This document shows positions 61,950 through 64,000 of a stretch of DNA of 64,000 bases, piece by piece. The translations under genes were made by a program, and so were the position numbers. How positions within the stretch are numbered: position 1 is the stretch's first letter; each line of letters opens with the position of its first letter. The notes beneath the pieces are model-generated. The model searched no databases and was not told where the DNA came from. It worked only from the letters and a program-made list of their open reading frames with translations. Origin of the DNA: Flavobacterium aestivum (GTDB lineage Bacteria; Bacteroidota; Bacteroidia; Flavobacteriales; Flavobacteriaceae). Location: NCBI RefSeq assembly GCF_026870175.2, contig NZ_CP113977.2:868001-932000 (forward strand). Direction: 5' to 3'.

Positions 61950-62522
61950 TTATTTGCTCACAAAATCCTTTACCAACTGATACGCTTCTTCTAAAGCAAC
62001 AGGCAAATCATAGTTCTTTATAATTACATCAAATTGCGGAGCAGTTGCTAGTTCAACAGATGCTTTTGCAATTCGCATATTAATTTTGTCATCGCTTTCG
62101 GTAGAACGTTCTTTTAGTCTTCTTTTTAGTTCGTCTACGCTCGGTGGTTTTACAAAAACAGCTAATGTTTGTTCTGGGAACTTATGTTTGATGCGCAATC
62201 CTCCAGCAACATCAATATCGAAAATTACGTTTTTACCTAATCCCCAGATACGATCAATTTCGCTTTTCAAAGTTCCGTAGAAATTATCTCTATAGACTTC
62301 TTCCCATTCCAGAAAATCTTCAGCTTTAATGTGTTTTTTAAACTCTTCGGTAGAGATAAAATAATAGTCTGTTCCGTCAATTTCTTCACCTCGAGGCGCA
62401 CGTGATGCGGCAGAAATGGAAAATTCCAGATTCAAATCTTCCTTTCCTAATAAATGTCTAACTATAGTGGTTTTCCCAGATCCCGATGGTGCCGAGAATA
62501 CGATTAATTTTCCTTCTTTCAT
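61950..62522 (-). CDS. gmk: Guanylate kinase
   Basis: 190 residues. P-loop SGSGKTT (13-19) in FSAPSGSGKT, GMP-binding SAASRAPRGEEIDGTDYYF and FLEWEEVYRDNFYGT, and lid region RLKERSTESDD. Converts GMP plus ATP to GDP. It lies just downstream of the YicC gene, the arrangement found in most bacteria, and upstream of nadD. Confidence 0.96.
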   Translation of the reverse strand: MKEGKLIVFSAPSGSGKTTIVRHLLGKEDLNLEFSISAASRAPRGEEIDGTDYYFISTEEFKKHIKAEDFLEWEEVYRDNFYGTLKSEIDRIWGLGKNVIFDIDVAGGLRIKHKFPEQTLAVFVKPPSVDELKRRLKERSTESDDKINMRIAKASVELATAPQFDVIIKNYDLPVALEEAYQLVKDFVSK

Positions 62523-62537
62523 TGATATTGTTTGAAT

Positions 62538-62565
62538 GTAGAGACGTGATTAATCGCGTCTTTAC
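62538..62565. repeat. 28-base palindrome between yicC and gmk
   Basis: GTAGAGACGTGATT (62538-62551) pairs with 62552-62565 over 14 bases with two G-T pairs and no loop. AGACGNNATTAATCGCGTCT-like palindromes are common in flavobacterial gaps. No T-run. Confidence 0.65.
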
Positions 62566-62574
62566 GTGTGGTAA

Positions 62575-63435
62575 TTACAATACGTTTAGTACCTGTTCTT
62601 TAATTTTCTCTAATTCATCTTTCATCTGAACCACTAATTTTTGCATTTGTGCGTGATTCGATTTAGATCCCATAGTGTTAATTTCACGTCCCATTTCTTG
62701 GGTGATGAAACCTAATTTTCTACCATTGGCTTCGTTTCCGTTTATGGTTTCCAGAAAATAATCAAGATGATTGGTCAAACGAACTTTTTCTTCAGTAATG
62801 TCTAATTTTTCTAGGTAATAGATTAGCTCTTGTTCAAAACGGTTCTCGTCTACATTTACTTTTAATTCAGCAATAGCTGTTTGCAAACGGTCTTTTATGG
62901 CCTGAATGCGCTCTGGGTCTAGTGCCAAAGCTTCATTCATATATTGGCGAATGTTTGCAATTCGCAACTGAAATTCGTTTTCAAGTGATTGTCCTTCGTC
63001 TTTTCTAAAAGTCAGGATATTTTGTAACGCTTCTTCGACAACGGTTTGGATTTGAATCCAATCATTCTCATCGATCTCTTCACGTTCTATTTTCATGGTG
63101 TCAGGCATACGAACCGCCATTTTCATCAATTCAGTCTCATTAACGTCGGGATTGACTTCTCTCAGTTGATTGATGTATGCTTTTACAATAGGTACATTGA
63201 CTTTGGTAGAAGTTTGTTCTGCGGTACTTTCGATAAAAACAGAAAAATCTACTTTGCCTCTTTCTAATTTCAAAGCGATTTGGTTGCGTAAACCCAATTC
63301 CATTTCGCGATAAAGAGATGGCATTCGTACATTTAAATCTAAACCTTTACTGTTTAAGGATTTTACTTCTACTGTAATTTTTTTGGATGGTAATTGCAAA
63401 GTGGCTTTACCAAAACCAGTCATCGATTGTATCAT
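62575..63435 (-). CDS. yicC: YicC-family endoribonuclease
   Basis: 286 residues, normal length. The conserved ends are present: MIQSMTGFGKATLQ at the start and MGREINTMGSKSNHAQMQ near residue 245, with the YicC helix NHLDYFLETI before it. The family was recently shown to be an endoribonuclease. It sits directly upstream of gmk, its usual partner. Confidence 0.95.
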   Translation of the reverse strand: MIQSMTGFGKATLQLPSKKITVEVKSLNSKGLDLNVRMPSLYREMELGLRNQIALKLERGKVDFSVFIESTAEQTSTKVNVPIVKAYINQLREVNPDVNETELMKMAVRMPDTMKIEREEIDENDWIQIQTVVEEALQNILTFRKDEGQSLENEFQLRIANIRQYMNEALALDPERIQAIKDRLQTAIAELKVNVDENRFEQELIYYLEKLDITEEKVRLTNHLDYFLETINGNEANGRKLGFITQEMGREINTMGSKSNHAQMQKLVVQMKDELEKIKEQVLNVL

Positions 63436-63454
63436 ATTATTTTCTAAAAGAGTT

Positions 63455-63462
63455 CAAAGATA
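63455..63462 (-). promoter_or_regulatory. Promoter -7 element of the yicC-gmk-nadD unit
   Basis: Minus-strand TATCTTTG, full consensus match, 19 bases before the yicC ATG. The 213 bases to the next gene hold nothing else. Confidence 0.55.
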
Positions 63463-63648
63463 GTAAAAAAGTTTGCAGTGGTCAGTTTTAGGTTTTTAGT
63501 TTTATGGAGATGATTGGTTTTGTTGTGATTAAAGTCAGTTACGATTCAAAAAGGTTGTCAGAATATAGGTGTTTTTTAGACTACTCTTTTTTAAATGAAA
63601 ATGGTTTGATGGCTATTTGTAATTATATCTCCAAAGCCAATAATAGTT

Positions 63649-64000
63649 TTATTTCTTTTTAAGAGTTACTAAATAAACCCCGGAAAATATCAATATAGCA
63701 GAACCAACTTTGACCAAGCTTAGCTCATCTTTGCCTAAGCTAATGGCAAAAATAGTGGCGAACAAAGGTTGTAAATAGATAAAAACGGCTACTGTGGTAG
63801 GTTTTAGTTCTTTCATTGAGAGTAGATTTAGTAAATAGGTTAAGAAAGTCGAAACCACTACAACAAAACCTATTTTCCAGTAAATATCTGTTGGTACAAA
63901 AGCCCAATCAACAGTAGTAAATTGGCTCCAGCCAAAAGGCAAAACCATAAGGAATCCAAATAAGTAAATCCATTTTACAAAGGTAAAGGCATTGTATTTA
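63649..64000 (-). CDS. EamA-family transporter, C-terminal part (runs off the window)
   Basis: About 117 residues of an open frame that continues to base 64000, so the start lies outside the window; the ATG at 63948 is internal. Three to four membrane segments match the second EamA repeat: NAFTFVKWIYLFGFLMVLPF, VVVVSTFLTYLLNLLS, TTVAVFIYLQPLFATIFAIS and VGSAILIFSGVYLVT. These drug/metabolite transporters export small molecules; the substrate is unknown. Ends in LKKK at the stop. Confidence 0.88.
   Translation of the reverse strand, partial: KYNAFTFVKWIYLFGFLMVLPFGWSQFTTVDWAFVPTDIYWKIGFVVVVSTFLTYLLNLLSMKELKPTTVAVFIYLQPLFATIFAISLGKDELSLVKVGSAILIFSGVYLVTLKKK

Noticed and set aside
1..64000. CRISPR arrays, prophage, insertion sequences, tRNA or rRNA genes
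   Set aside because: No regularly spaced repeats, transposase or phage structural motifs, or tRNA/rRNA-like sequence were found on either strand by reading.

Overview
The window comes from the chromosome of a Bacteroidota bacterium, most likely Flavobacterium or a close relative. The support is: AT-rich DNA; the Bacteroidota promoter -7 word TAnnTTTG in front of many genes, usually without a clear Shine-Dalgarno; a type IX secretion (T9SS) sorting tail; a complete Bat aerotolerance cluster; an S23-type four-helix protein family; and intergenic palindromes and degenerate repeats of the kind common in flavobacteria. I see no phage, insertion sequence, CRISPR array, tRNA or rRNA.

Layout. 0-7.1 kb: the SUF iron-sulfur cluster genes on the minus strand (IscA/SufA-like, sufB, sufC, sufD, and a truncated sufS), interrupted by two four-helix-bundle (S23/IVP family) genes and by an opposite-strand serine hydrolase. 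7.3-17.4 kb: metallo-beta-lactamase-fold hydrolase, purine permease, T9SS leucine-rich-repeat protein, subtilisin-like and M1 peptidases, a lipoprotein and a DUF418 membrane protein. 17.6-23.2 kb: an accessory-looking stretch of small membrane, zinc-peptidase-like, Crp/Fnr, AhpD-like, HxlR, flavin reductase, Rossmann and OhrR/MarR genes, followed by a structured-RNA candidate at 23.45 kb. 23.6-42.4 kb: housekeeping and metabolic genes (threonine dehydrogenase-type epimerase, mfd, a split D-lactate dehydrogenase-like pair, yraN, LD-carboxypeptidase, nuclease/phosphatase, cyclic-nucleotide phosphodiesterase, aldehyde dehydrogenase, others). 42.6-51.9 kb: moxR-DUF58-batD-like-batA-batB-batC-batD-batE. 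52.1-56.6 kb: cvpA, a lipoprotein, pheS, gpsA and conserved unknowns. 57.0-61.2 kb: an NrtR-controlled NAD/ADP-ribose cluster. 61.2-64 kb: nadD, gmk, yicC and a truncated EamA transporter gene.

The most interesting system is at 57.0-61.2 kb. An NrtR-type regulator (Nudix plus winged helix) is followed by four tightly packed genes: a short PRPP-synthetase-like protein, a NADAR ADP-ribose glycosidase, a MacroD-type ADP-ribosyl hydrolase and a nicotinamide phosphoribosyltransferase. Both the regulator and the four-gene operon carry a matching 6-7-6 inverted repeat laid over a TATATTTG promoter element, so the operators can be read directly. The enzymes could strip ADP-ribose from DNA or protein and rebuild NAD. 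The pairing of a Prs homologue with a Nampt homologue recalls the phage NARP1 pathway, in which ADP-ribose is pyrophosphorylated and joined to nicotinamide. Whether this operon makes PRPP/NMN or ADP-ribose-pyrophosphate/NAD cannot be settled from sequence alone. nadD, the next step of the ordinary pathway, sits convergently next door.

Several start codons were moved from the longest frame to an internal ATG because the upstream TTG or GTG lies inside a promoter -7 element or a terminator stem.
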